The notes: a model not told the origin generated them from the letters alone. Positions 1-7,374 are shown, counted from the first letter of the stretch. The stretch is 11,957 bases of DNA from Phytophthora quininea (GCA_011947345.1 JAAVTG010000817.1:1-11957); one strand, 5' to 3'. Numbers and translations are program-made.

Positions 1-127
1 TCTGCACTTGGCGCACGGATCTGGAGCCCACGACGTTGGCGATGGATGACCAAAGGCCGCGCGGGAACTGCTTGACGGCCAGCAGGAAGCGGTCGTGCTC
101 GTCCTCGGACCAAATGCCGTGCTTCAT
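1..127 (-). CDS. SHAQKYF-like MYB-related transcription factor, N-terminal part (cut by window edge)
   Basis: Reading the minus strand from the ATG at 125-127 gives 42 codons before the left edge. The peptide begins MKHGIWSEDEHDRFLLAVKQ, continues with a P-R-G-x-W segment around the second Trp (residue 26), and ends in SRSVRQVQ just before where the (S/T)H(A/T)QKY motif should lie. Those features match the three complete MYB genes at 2198, 3185 and 3818, so this is a fourth family member. Such single-repeat MYB proteins bind DNA in the nucleus. The start is chosen because the conserved IW(S/T)EEEH block follows four residues later, as in its paralogues. The rest of the gene lies outside the window, so its C-terminal motif cannot be checked. 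Confidence 0.85.
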   Translation of the reverse strand, partial: MKHGIWSEDEHDRFLLAVKQFPRGLWSSIANVVGSRSVRQVQ

Positions 128-154
128 TGGTGGCGGGTACTCCTCTGCGGAGAG

Positions 155-161
155 GGAATGG
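155..161 (-). promoter_or_regulatory. Putative oomycete initiator (CCATTCC) of the leftmost MYB gene
   Basis: On the minus strand CCATTCC lies with its A at 159, 32 nt upstream of the ATG. It resembles the oomycete initiator consensus (Y)CA(T/C)TYY and is followed by a pyrimidine-rich stretch. The spacing is close to that seen for three other genes here. The motif is short and there are no transcript data. Confidence 0.35.
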
Positions 162-2156
162 TGGAACAGCTTTGGGTTTCTGTGGCTGCTAGCTTGGTAA
201 AGCCTCTGGCGGCTTTGTGTCTTCGCGACGAATTGCGGAATGAGCCACCGTTGAAGCAAAACAGCTCTCCGGTCCACTCTTCAAACAGCAAAAATCGAAA
301 GTGCAGTGTATGTCTTGCCGCGCCAGCCAGCCTTCACGCGCTTTGAGATGGAGCTCCGAGACACAAGTGAATGGTCGGCCATGCCCCCACGAAAATCAGG
401 CGGCGACGGCGAGCTTGGCGGCACCATGTTTCCTGACGCTTCAAGGCGGGGATGGTTGTCACGTCCAGTCAACGGCAGCCCCAAAATTTGGCAGTGTGCG
501 TCACCAAGATCGCTGTAGTTATCACGAATTGCCACCGGCACTCATTTGGGCTTTCAGTCGCCGATAAGCAGTAGCATGCAGACGCCGCCGCCTCTGCCAG
601 GAAGCTAGCGGCCGCGAGGAATGCAGGCCGACGACGCTCCCAGAGCGGCAAAGAAAATAGGCCTGGATGGAGCTGCGGGAGGTGGATTTCGTCAAATTCG
701 TGTCGGCCTGTGGTCAGCGGCAAGCACGAGGACTGCATCCGCTTCGGCGAGTTTTACAAGCACTGGGGATCGTTTCACAGAGGGCAACTTCAAACGCCGG
801 CAGCAGAGCCCTGGATTTTTGCGGGGCAGCAGCTAGTCGCCGTTTATCTGGCGCGCAACGAAAAGCATCGCCGCCGATCTAGCGCTGAGACTACACTTTC
901 TGACTGTGGAAACAGCTCCAACAACAACTGTAGTTGCTGTCTGCCTTCACGTCATCCGCCCAGTACCTCTGTCGCGTGCAACTCGGACGCGGATACCGAC
1001 GACGGACTGTCGACGATTTGCGGTGCCTGCTTCGTTTCGTGGGATGTTGCACAGCGCAACTTGCACTCCCTCCTGGAGACCACGACGTTGTTCATGTTGG
1101 AGTGAATTCGTCCATGCAGTGTGGACTTGACGACGAAGAAATCACATGTGATACAGCTCCGACCGACGAACGGGATGTACCTTGCCGGTGTTTGCCGGTG
1201 CAGCAAGACCACTCAGTCTGCTCGTCAAGTGGCATTGGCACGCTAACGATAATCGATGGGCAATGGTTTCATCATCGCGGAAGCTGTTGTCGAGATTAAT
1301 TCATGCGAAGGGTTTATCTACCCGAATGCACAAGTTTTTCTTCATCGACTAGAAGGGGGCTCAGTTTTGATTTTGGATTTGCAGCCTCGACTGACAAGCG
1401 AGTTGCAAGGTAGGGTATTTCTCGTTCAATGTCTCGGGGACTTTCAAGTAGTTACCTGCGTGCATCTGAGGTCAGTCGAAGTGTGCATACCATGTATCAC
1501 GGAATTAGTTTATGTTTCGTTTGAAGATGTCGACTAGCTTCTGGTATTTGGTAGTTGATTTCTTGTCCTTCGTGCTTTCGATCAAGTACTCGACAAGTTG
1601 AATGGCACGCTGAAGAGTAAATATATGTGCGTCGATCGATCGAGTGTTGATCCTCCTCCCTCTGATGCAAGGATTGTTAGCTTTTTCGCCCGTATTGAAT
1701 CAAGTGTCGATGAAGCTCTTGCCACCCTTCTTTACCTAAATGGTGAATACATTTTGCAACACTATTACAGTATAGCCTTTGCCAGTCGGCAACGTGCTTG
1801 TCGGCAAAGGAATAGTGCCGTATAGCTGTTCGAACAACTAAGAGGCACTGCGTGGATTTTCGCTCATAAAGTAGCGCTTCTTGGTGATCGTTATCATCGC
1901 GATACCGTCGTGGCCTTTGCTCTCTGCTTTCGAGCTAGTCGTGCCAGCTCGTCGACTAGATTGCGACGACTGCAAAAGCAGCACGTGCTTCTTCTCAGTG
2001 AAGCTATCGCCCGCGACCCGGATTTTGCCAAAGGACGTGCAGTTAGCATCCGCCGGCAGTCAGTGGAGACGACGCCCGAGTCGATCACTTCACATTTCCC
2101 TGTGAGCTCCTCAAAGCGTTCAACGCGCTTTACCCACCACAGCCTCGCTGTCTTCC
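162..2156. other. Long intergenic region with no assignable gene
   Basis: About 2 kb between two divergent MYB genes. Open stretches occur in several frames on both strands, but none has a recognisable domain, and they contradict each other where they overlap. Visible structure: a tandem TTGCCGGTG pair at 1182-1200; an interrupted inverted repeat at 1760-1817; and a relatively AT-rich part around 1250-1850. Between about 1500 and 2160 some minus-strand stretches have coding-like composition (see findings), but there are in-frame stops and the plus strand is equally open at 1910-2188. A degraded element is possible. I do not call a gene. Confidence 0.5.
1760..1817. repeat. Interrupted inverted repeat
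   Basis: CCTTTGCC (1776-1783) pairs with GGCAAAGG (1803-1810) across a 19-nt loop. CACTATT (1760-1766) pairs with AATAGTG (1811-1817), leaving a 9-nt bulge on the left arm. It could be a decayed terminal-repeat or hairpin relic, or chance. Confidence 0.35.
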
Positions 2157-2163
2157 CCATTCC
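2157..2163 (+). promoter_or_regulatory. Putative initiator of the MYB gene at 2198
   Basis: CCATTCC has its A at 2159, 39 nt before the ATG. A second candidate, TCACTTC followed by CACATTTCC at 2085-2099, resembles the oomycete initiator plus flanking promoter region and lies about 110 nt upstream of the ATG. Either could be the start site. The first matches the spacing of neighbouring genes; the second has the better flanking element. Confidence 0.35.
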
Positions 2164-2197
2164 TACCACTAGCAAGGACCACCCCTAACTGCCAGCC

Positions 2198-2671
2198 ATG
2201 ACGAGCGGAATCTGGACCGAAGAAGAGCACGACCGCTTCTTGGCCGCCATCAAAAACTACCCCAGAGGCCCCTGGCTCGCCATCGCAGAGGCTGTTGGCA
2301 CTAGGTCGGTCCGACAGGTGCAAACACACACGCAGAAATACTACGAGAAGATCATGCGCAGACTGCGAGGGCTCCGCAAGGACCGCAAGACGTGGGCTCG
2401 AGTCGAACACCGGATTGACGACGACATCCTCGTGTACTGCGAGTCGATTAAGAGCAACGGCGTCACCATTCCGCCAACTGTCGAGTCGGCAGCGCCCACC
2501 GCGTCCGCAAGTGATCAGGGAAATGACCCGCTTGGTCGTTTTGATGCGCTCGACTGCCTGGGACCGGAAGCGGCGACCGGCCTCCCCGTGGACCTCGACT
2601 GTGCGGATCCAGCCAACTTGCCCTCGCTGGAAGAGGCGCTCGACTTCCTCATCGCTCTCATGGAGCAGTAA
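2198..2671 (+). CDS. SHAQKYF-like MYB-related transcription factor (157 aa)
   Basis: A complete intronless ORF for a small nuclear DNA-binding protein. Residues 5-51 form one MYB-like repeat: IWTEEEH with Trp6, then G-P-W with Trp26, then the recognition-helix part RSVRQVQTHTQKYYEK. The family signature (S/T)H(A/T)QKY(F/Y) is seen as THTQKYY at 43-49. A basic stretch (MRRLRGLRKDRK) and the block WARVEHRIDDDIL follow. The middle is rich in Ala, Ser and Asp, and the protein ends with EEALDFLI at 145-152, shared with the paralogues. By eye the first 77 domain residues are about 80% identical to the gene at 3185, so the two probably arose by tandem duplication. The ATG is preferred because it directly precedes the domain. 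Target genes are unknown. Confidence 0.93.
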   Translation: MTSGIWTEEEHDRFLAAIKNYPRGPWLAIAEAVGTRSVRQVQTHTQKYYEKIMRRLRGLRKDRKTWARVEHRIDDDILVYCESIKSNGVTIPPTVESAAPTASASDQGNDPLGRFDALDCLGPEAATGLPVDLDCADPANLPSLEEALDFLIALMEQ

Positions 2672-3142
2672 GAACACGAAGGCAACGAGTTTGGCCTGCA
2701 CAATAGACTTCTTCGCGGTGCTTCTTTGCTGTCTTGTAGTAGCTGCAGTGACCGCTCTTCTAACCACCGCACGTTGCCAGCTTGCTGATACTCGCAAAGA
2801 CATCGGGCCAAACCGAAGTTGCACGTGAGAAATTGGCGGGTAACTTTGGTCCTTGCGTCGATCAACTCTGGTGCAGCCATAGACTTCTCTGTGAAGGTGT
2901 TGTTGCTCAATATTCTGTCGATAGCAGCTCAGCTCGCCTCGAACTCCATGCAGGCGACCAAGACGAGTCCAGCAACACCTCTACGGTTCGAACAGCGATG
3001 CAAGTCGCTTTTCGGTGGAGCACGCTGCCGTCGGATTACTTCGCGGTTGATGTGATCAGCGCGATACCGTCCGTCTTGCACGGACGCGCGAGCCCCACAG
3101 TGGCACGGATGTCCACGACCGCGATCGTATCCCATGCCGACG
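2672..3142. other. Intergenic region between tandem MYB genes
   Basis: About 470 nt. No ORF here has a recognisable domain. It must contain the 3' end of the upstream gene and the promoter of the next one. The only clear structure is a 7-bp perfect hairpin at 3068-3086. Confidence 0.5.
3068..3086. repeat. Short perfect inverted repeat upstream of a MYB gene
   Basis: CGTCCGT (3068-3074), loop CTTGC, then ACGGACG (3080-3086). It lies about 57 nt upstream of the initiator-like site at 3143. It could be a dimeric regulator site, or chance. Confidence 0.35.
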
Positions 3143-3158
3143 GCTCATTCAGCAATAG
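3143..3158 (+). promoter_or_regulatory. Putative initiator plus flanking region of the MYB gene at 3185
   Basis: GCTCATTCAGCAATAG matches 13 of 16 positions of the oomycete core consensus GCTCATTYYNCAWTTT. Transcription would begin near A3147, 38 nt before the ATG at 3185. This places the more upstream in-frame ATG (3134) outside the transcript and so decides the start. Confidence 0.55.
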
Positions 3159-3184
3159 TTCCTGTCAAGCACAGCTCTCACAAC

Positions 3185-3697
3185 ATGCCAAGCCGCCAAC
3201 GTCATCAGCACCACGTGAACGGGATCTGGTCCGAGGAAGAGCACGATCGGTTCCTGGACGCCGTCCGAAAGTTCCCTCGAGGCCCCTGGGATGCCATTGC
3301 ACAGGCCGTCGGCACCAGATCCGTGCGTCAAGTGCAGACTCACACGCAGAAATACTACGAGAAAATCATGCGCCGTGTGCGCGGCTTACACAGAAATCGC
3401 AAGACGTGGGCTCGCGTTGAGCACCGAATCGACGACGACGTTCTCGAGTTCTGCCGGCTAATGAGGAGGGCGAGCGATCGCTCACCCCCGAAGGCAAAGC
3501 CTTTGTTCATCGCACCAAAACAGATCGACGCCAGGTCTTGGACGACGGTCAGCGACCGCGCAGCATTCACATTGAGCGAGAAACACGAGGCGGCCCTTAC
3601 TCAGCGATCGCGCAGTAACGACGATATAGGCGCGATCGACGCCCCGCCATTCGAAGAAGCGCTCGACTTCCTCATCGATACGATGCTCGTCAACTGA
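3185..3697 (+). CDS. SHAQKYF-like MYB-related transcription factor (170 aa)
   Basis: A complete intronless gene in tandem with the MYB gene at 2198. After a short His/Arg/Gln-rich start (MPSRQRHQHH), the MYB repeat spans about residues 14-60: IWSEEEH with Trp15, G-P-W with Trp35, and RSVRQVQTHTQKYYEK with THTQKYY at 52-58. Next come a basic segment and WARVEHRIDDDVLEFC. The protein ends in FEEALDFLIDTMLVN (EEALDFLI at 157-164). An in-frame ATG exists at 3134, but an initiator-like sequence lies between it and 3185, so the second ATG is chosen; a 187-aa form is the alternative. Expected role: nuclear DNA-binding regulator, targets unknown. The recognition helix is almost identical to that of the upstream gene, so the two may bind the same sites. 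Confidence 0.92.
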   Translation: MPSRQRHQHHVNGIWSEEEHDRFLDAVRKFPRGPWDAIAQAVGTRSVRQVQTHTQKYYEKIMRRVRGLHRNRKTWARVEHRIDDDVLEFCRLMRRASDRSPPKAKPLFIAPKQIDARSWTTVSDRAAFTLSEKHEAALTQRSRSNDDIGAIDAPPFEEALDFLIDTMLVN

Positions 3698-3817
3698 AGC
3701 AAGTACTAGTAAGGTATGTCCACACACAATACATCGATTCTGCTTCTAGCACATCTTGGTTACTCGTGAAATGACAAATCTCTCGCCCGGCTCAGCTTCC
3801 GGTCCTTGAACTCGCCT

Positions 3818-4369
3818 TCAAATCAACACGACGTTGATCGTCTCGTGGTCGTCGCCCGACACTTTGGACAAGCGCTCGATCAAGAAGTCGAGGGACTCGT
3901 CGATGGTCGGCAGCTGGTCGGGGGCGTCCGGCGGCGTCACGATGTCGTCGTCGACGACGCCGTCCGAGTCGACGCCACCTGGACTGGGCGGACATGATGT
4001 CGTCCCAAGTAGCAGAGGAACCATCAACACCGTGCTGCGTGCGATTGGCTGCTGTTGCGGGGACTCTCCAGCCTGCCGAGATCGCACCTGGTGCGGGGCA
4101 ATGACCCCAAATCCCTCACCGATCTTGCACGCGGCCAGCAGGTCGTCGTCGATGCGGTGCTCCTTGCGCCCCGAGCTCCTGCGTCCTTTGTGGAGGCCGC
4201 GCATGCGGCGCACCACCTTCTCGTGGTACTTTTGGGCGTGCGTCTGCACTTGGCGGATGGAGCGCGTGCCCACGTGGGCGGCAACCTTGCGCCACGGGCC
4301 GAACGGGTAGAGCTTGATGGCGTGTAGGAACTTGGCGTGCTCCTCTTGGGACCAGAGACCGATGGCCAT
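3818..4369 (-). CDS. SHAQKYF-like MYB-related transcription factor (183 aa)
   Basis: An intronless minus-strand gene converging on the MYB gene that ends at 3697, with only 120 nt between their stops. From the ATG at 4367-4369 the MYB repeat spans residues 5-52: LWSQEEH (Trp6), G-P-W (Trp26), then RSIRQVQTHAQKYHEK, with THAQKYH at 43-49, closer to the classic SHAQKYF than its neighbours. A basic stretch (RRMRGLHKGRR) and KEHRIDDDLL follow. The C-terminal third is acidic and Pro-rich and carries DESLDFLI at 157-164, then a 19-residue extension absent from the two tandem paralogues. The frame stays open upstream to 4444 only through a TTG codon, so the ATG is used. Predicted nuclear regulator; the acidic region could activate transcription, which is inference. 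Confidence 0.92.
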   Translation of the reverse strand: MAIGLWSQEEHAKFLHAIKLYPFGPWRKVAAHVGTRSIRQVQTHAQKYHEKVVRRMRGLHKGRRSSGRKEHRIDDDLLAACKIGEGFGVIAPHQVRSRQAGESPQQQPIARSTVLMVPLLLGTTSCPPSPGGVDSDGVVDDDIVTPPDAPDQLPTIDESLDFLIERLSKVSGDDHETINVVLI

Positions 4370-4443
4370 TGCCGCTGGTAGACGTTGCGTACGTAGGCCG
4401 AGTACGTTGGGGAAAGGCGGCGGTTGTCTAGGATGCAAACGCA

Positions 4444-4450
4444 AAAGTGA
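4444..4450 (-). promoter_or_regulatory. Putative initiator of the MYB gene at 4369
   Basis: TCACTTT on the minus strand matches the initiator consensus, with its A at 4448, 79 nt from the ATG. A GTTT follows at roughly the place of the flanking region, but the CAW part is missing. Weak support. Confidence 0.3.
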
Positions 4451-4851
4451 TGCCCATCAAAGACTGCAGCGACGTGGTCTCAAGTGGCGCTCCGAGGCGA
4501 GCGCACTCCGGCTGCGGGGCCGGAACGAATCAATCCAAGGAGAGGGGGCCGTCGGTGGTGGAGCGGACCCGCTCGCGCGAAAGCGGCGTCGTGCACATGA
4601 CATGGTGCAATCCGTCGCGAGCAGCGCTCTCGTGGCCAGCGTGGCGAGCAGAGCGTTCGATATCGAGACCAATTTTGTGTGCGAGCGAACACTTCCAGAT
4701 CTCTGGTTTGCACCAGCGGCCTCGGAGCCATGCAACGAACTACATCACAGTTTGTCACGGCTCTCGGTGCCATGCAGACTCTCTACATTCGGGGATCTAC
4801 AGCTCTACAGTCGGCAACGCTGGATGGCATCTGACGGCGGAAGCCCCCTCG
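4451..4851. other. Intergenic region between the VPS9 gene and a MYB gene
   Basis: About 400 nt. It lies downstream of the VPS9 gene and upstream of the MYB gene, both on the minus strand. ORFs here have no recognisable domain and look like chance open frames in GC-rich DNA. No poly(A) signal, repeat or RNA gene could be identified. Confidence 0.5.
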
Positions 4852-6809
4852 TCACGTCGCCGGAGACACGGCGTCAAAGAACTCGTCCTCGTCCTCGTCG
4901 TCTCCCTCTGCGTCGTCGTCGGCGCTGCCGTCCTCGTCAAAAAGAGCTCCAGCTCCTTGGCGTGTCCGCTGGGCAGATCCACGGCCGCGATAACCTGGAT
5001 GGCGGCCTGGAACGTCGTCAGCACGTAGCCCTCGACGCCCTTACCGCCCCCGTTGGTGAAGAACGAGATGAAGGCGATCTCGGCCACAAAGTCGGACCCT
5101 GCGCCGCACACCCGCGGACACTCGACCAGCAACGCACACAAGATTGGGATGAGCATGTCTGCGTTCGACGCCGACTGGTGCAGCCTCTCTGCGAAGCAGC
5201 ACATGCTGCGGAAGGCGTCGCACAGCAGCACCAACTTCTGCAGTGGCGAGCACGTCTCGTTCATCATGGCAAATATCTTTGTCTCTGCCTTCTGGAGCTC
5301 CTCAGCCAGCACCGGCTGCTTCGACTGCTTCTTCTCTCCGTTCAAATGCTGCTGCAACAGCGCCGACGAGTGATACTTTTGCTCTCGTCGGATGTCCACC
5401 AGATTGTCTATAAACGCCGTCTCTGCGTCCTTGAACGTCCGCTGGAACTCATTAAACACGAGAGCGTAGATGTCGTCGTATACAACTCGCTCCACCGCCA
5501 ACGTGCAGCTGCTCATCGCCTCGGGGTGCTCGCCAGACTCGGGAAACTCTGCAGCGTCGCGCCTAAAATGTGGGCCAAGTACATTTTCGTGTCTTGAAGA
5601 GTGTCTTTCGCTAGAGCTCGCGTTGTCGCCAACGCTGCAGAGCTGGAAGGTCCTTTAAAGCTTGGCCGCCTTATCACCAATTTCGGCTGCTGGTGTCGTG
5701 CCATGAATCTCTTTCGGAAAGCCTCACACAATTGCATATTCATCTGTCCCAGGAGCTCGGTTGGCGACGAGAAAATGGCGAAGAGAAAGCGGTAGACCTC
5801 GGCGTCGTCCGGAATTGTGTCTTGCTTTGTGGCGTTTGCCTCCTTGTCTCCATCCGCACTTTGTTTCCTCTCTAATCGGCCGAAGAATTGGAAGCGACGA
5901 GAGAACTCGGCATCTTTCCGACAAGCTTCATCTGACGGTCCTCCAGGAAAGTTTTTCTTGCAGTTCCAGCAAATCTCCATGGCCCATTCGCCTCGTTTCA
6001 GTCTCTTTCTTGCGCTGCGCCGCACGGACTTTTGATTGGTGTGTGACGGTGGCAGCGGCCGCGGCACTCGCTGTAAGGCCGATGCCAGCCATGACGGTCT
6101 CTGCGCCGACACTCGCCACCAACATGTTGAGACCTGCCAAGACACCGGCCGCCGGGCCCATGGCGATGGCCCCCACGACGCCTCCAGCCGCCAGCACTGG
6201 CGCTAGACGTTTAGCGAACTTTGACGCCATGGCTTGCAGTTGCTGCGACGGTCCTGTGGTCTTGGAGACAACAGCAGAGGGTCCCACACTCGCCAGGCTG
6301 TTGCTGTCTAGCTCTTCGATCAGCGAGGCGAGCGTGAATGTTTCTGGGCGCGTGGCTCGCTTCTCTGGTCGAGTCTCTGTCCTCCGGCAGCAGCAGCGCG
6401 TCGGGCGCCGGCGCGTGACTGCATTTAGGCATTCCTGAGTCATGGTCGCGGCAGGTGCGGTGGTAGTGCGCGGCGGTCAGACACTCGCGATGGCAAAAGC
6501 GGCCGCAGCTCAGACACTGACATACGCTGCTCCCTGTAATCTTGGACAGTCTGCGCCGCCTGCCGACGGGTCTCGCGATGGCCAGAAGGCGCTCGCCACA
6601 GAGCAAGCACTCGCGGAAGAAGAGCAGACTGCGGTCCACGGTGGAGAGCGACTGCAGCTGCACGGGGCAGAAGCTGTGGCCGTGCAGCGGGTCCGAGAAG
6701 TTGCCAGCCGTGTCCCGCAGGTAGGCGCTGGCGCAGAGAGGCGCATGGTTAGACACAGCGAGTGAAGGGAGGGCGAGCGAACGCACCTGAGCGCCCCATG
6801 CAGCAGCAT
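4852..6809 (-). CDS. VPS9-domain protein with N-terminal C1-like zinc finger (predicted Rab5-type GEF), frame-disrupted
   Basis: Minus-strand gene of about 630 codons starting at the ATG at 6807-6809. Exon 1 is 23 nt; a 59-nt intron (6728-6786) joins it in frame to SAYLRDTAGNF. In order: a zinc-finger-like region (6481-6609) with CLLC and then CQCLSCGRFCHREC, resembling the C-x2-C-x4-H-x2-C half of C1 domains; a Gly/Ala-rich hydrophobic stretch (about 6040-6200); a CWNC pair near 5960-5971; a helical region; and a VPS9 domain (core about 5010-5170). The VPS9 core keeps Asp and Pro in ADMLIP and Tyr/Thr in EGYVLTTF, at the places of the catalytic residues known from Rabex-5. The acidic end contains DDEDEDEFFDAVSPAT. 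VPS9 domains exchange GDP for GTP on Rab5-type GTPases at endosomes. The frame changes near 6347, 5970, 5565 and 4941, so this is either a young pseudogene or a sequence with indel errors. Confidence 0.8.
6728..6786 (-). other. Spliceosomal intron of the VPS9 gene
   Basis: On the minus strand the intron starts GTGCGT, contains TCTAACC as a branch site, and ends TCTGCGCCAG; length 59 nt. Removing it joins ATG-CTG-CTG-CAT-GGG-GCG-CTC-AG to C-GCC-TAC-CTG in one frame. All three splice signals fit the short-intron style of oomycetes. Confidence 0.8.
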
Positions 6810-7367
6810 TATTCGTGATGGTGTTTTTAGCTAGCGAAAGGTGATTTTACGGACAACTTATTTATCCGGAAATATGGCTACTTTTTCAGTCGAGTCGGTG
6901 GCGGAACAGTACGCATGGTGTCACCGACAGCTGTTTACGGTGTCGATGACACCGTAAGCTTATCCTGCTGCTCGAAGATCGCAGCCCAACGGCCGAAGTT
7001 TTCATCCAGATCGCTGGCACGACCGAAAGCCGAGTAGATTGATCCACTTGGTGCGGCTTTGGTCTCGATTCCCTTGTATCTATCGGATTAGACTGCCCGT
7101 AAGGCCGTGGTCCGATGATCAGTCAAAGTGGCGTGTCTCCGTTAGGCAAATCGCATGGTCACCATTGTCTGCCTTCATCAACGACGTGATTGTGTGGCAT
7201 CCTTGCGCTGGCGACCGAATGTTTCATGGAAAGCAATGGCAGCTCCAAGTAGCTATCTGCAAACCTCCATCGGGCGAGGTCTCAGTTGCCACACCCCATC
7301 TGGATCAAGTTGGACGACTACCGCCACACAACTCCCATTCAGACTTCATGTAACTGCTGACTCGAGG
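6810..7367. other. Divergent intergenic region between the VPS9 and PLC-like genes
   Basis: About 560 nt that must hold both promoters. It contains a perfect hairpin at 6935-6957. The open frame at 7039-7353 has no recognisable feature and is not called. No convincing initiator was found just upstream of the VPS9 ATG. Confidence 0.5.
6935..6957. repeat. Perfect 10-bp inverted repeat
   Basis: TTACGGTGTC (6935-6944), spacer GAT, then GACACCGTAA (6948-6957). A related GGTGTCACC lies about 20 nt upstream, so GGTGTC occurs three times (both orientations) within 45 nt. It sits about 130 nt upstream of the VPS9 start. Confidence 0.7.
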
Positions 7368-7374
7368 TCATTCC
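7368..7374 (+). promoter_or_regulatory. Putative initiator of the PLC-like gene
   Basis: TCATTCC is an exact match to the initiator consensus TCAYTYY. Its A at 7370 lies 38 nt before the ATG at 7408, the same spacing as for the MYB gene at 3185. The flanking-region part (CAAAAC) is a poor match. Confidence 0.45.

Noticed and set aside
1182..1200. TTGCCGGTG tandem pair as a regulatory repeat
   Set aside because: Only two short copies, with no gene near enough and no palindrome; not enough to call a site.
2120..2824. A 234-codon minus-strand frame
   Set aside because: It is antisense to the well-supported MYB gene at 2198-2671 and shows no recognisable motif.
1899..3071. GCGATACCGTC shared at 1899-1909 and 3061-3071, upstream of two MYB genes
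   Set aside because: An 11-mer match is expected several times by chance in 12 kb, and the two sites lie at different distances from their genes.
4370..4444. N-terminal extension of the minus-strand MYB gene to 4444
   Set aside because: It would need a TTG start and overlaps the putative initiator; the ATG at 4367-4369 sits directly before the conserved domain.
4314..5597. A 427-codon open frame on the plus strand
   Set aside because: It lies antisense to the VPS9 domain and a MYB N-terminus. Its translation is low-complexity (Arg/Leu/Gln-rich) with no domain, so it is a GC-driven shadow.
5563..5677. A possible 115-nt intron (GTGATA...TTTTAG) at the third frame change of the VPS9 gene
   Set aside because: Its length does not restore the VPS9 frame, and it would remove a coding-like helical segment.
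6365..6419. A possible 55-nt intron (GTCACG...ACCAG) to explain the first frame change in the VPS9 gene
   Set aside because: The length fits the frame, but the donor is non-consensus and no branch site is visible; a one-base change in a CCC run is simpler.
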